DNA from: Corallococcus silvisoli
GTDB taxonomy: Bacteria; Myxococcota; Myxococcia; Myxococcales; Myxococcaceae
Length of the DNA: 64,000 nucleotides
Assembly (NCBI RefSeq): GCF_009909145.1
Contig: NZ_JAAAPJ010000028.1
Coordinates: 1 to 64,000, forward strand
Reading direction: 5' to 3'
This document shows, one piece after another, positions 63,994 through 64,000 of the stretch. Each line of letters opens with the position of its first letter. The first letter of the stretch is position 1. The notes beneath the pieces were generated by a model. It ran no database searches, had not been told where the DNA came from, and saw only the letters and a list, made by a program, of their open reading frames with translations. Made by a program: the position numbers and the translations under genes.

Positions 63994-64000
63994 GTCCTGG

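Overview
The window is about 70% G+C and almost fully coding. It carries hallmarks of a myxobacterium, most likely a Corallococcus/Myxococcus-type member of Myxococcota: lipoproteins with PDAG/DAGTD linkers, eukaryote-like Ser/Thr kinases, a TPR-CHAT lipoprotein, an FHA protein, and very large proteins of unknown role. This taxon is inferred from gene style, not from a marker gene. No rRNA, tRNA, CRISPR array, transposase, integrase or phage module was seen.

Layout. 1-16 kb: start of an unknown gene at the left edge; an alpha/beta hydrolase; a three-gene minus-strand operon led by a DUF4255 (Pvc16)-like protein; an outer-membrane barrel and a lipoprotein; a short fatty-acid-hydroxylase-like protein convergent with them; a lytic transglycosylase; nagB divergent from pfkA; an acyl-CoA ligase; an FHA protein; and a membrane metallophosphatase. 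12.8-17.2 kb: two convergent lipoproteins, one with a cryptic His-Gly/Cys pair resembling clan CD proteases and one a clear TPR-CHAT protease-like protein. 17.3-21.9 kb: a tightly overlapped methionine-salvage operon (mtnB-mtnD-mtnC-mtnP-mtnA) ending in a class II aldolase. 22-27 kb: two alpha/beta hydrolases, a DWG-type kinase, queC with a D-Ala-D-Ala dipeptidase, and a lipoprotein.

27-36.6 kb: one 3,179-residue TPR protein, divergent from a Ser/Thr kinase fused to a degenerate class III cyclase domain. 39.4-47.3 kb: a subclass B1 metallo-beta-lactamase, a lipoprotein, an NlpC/P60-like lipoprotein and a 1,911-residue zinc-ribbon multi-spanning membrane protein. 47.5-54.5 kb: a GNAT acetyltransferase, an endonuclease III homologue, a phospholipase D/cardiolipin synthase-type enzyme, an acyl-CoA oxidase with an extra N-terminal domain, and a MarR regulator with an FAD monooxygenase that is frameshifted in this sequence. 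54.7-64 kb: a NAPE-PLD-like metallo-hydrolase, a DUF3293-type gene whose start region is tandemly triplicated, a 5'-nucleotidase lipoprotein, clpP, fumC, a PspC protein and malate synthase, with a likely ribosome binding site for one more gene at the right edge.

How they work together. Sure links are the mtn operon (5'-methylthioadenosine recycling, perhaps also 5'-deoxyadenosine disposal through the aldolase), nagB/pfkA around fructose-6-phosphate, and fumC plus malate synthase in the C4-acid/glyoxylate node. The acyl-CoA ligase and acyl-CoA oxidase fit fatty-acid use feeding the glyoxylate bypass. Most other genes are envelope or signalling proteins without an assignable pathway. Three places (36.75, 54.17 and 56.40 kb) show frame irregularities that are either biology or single-base assembly errors.
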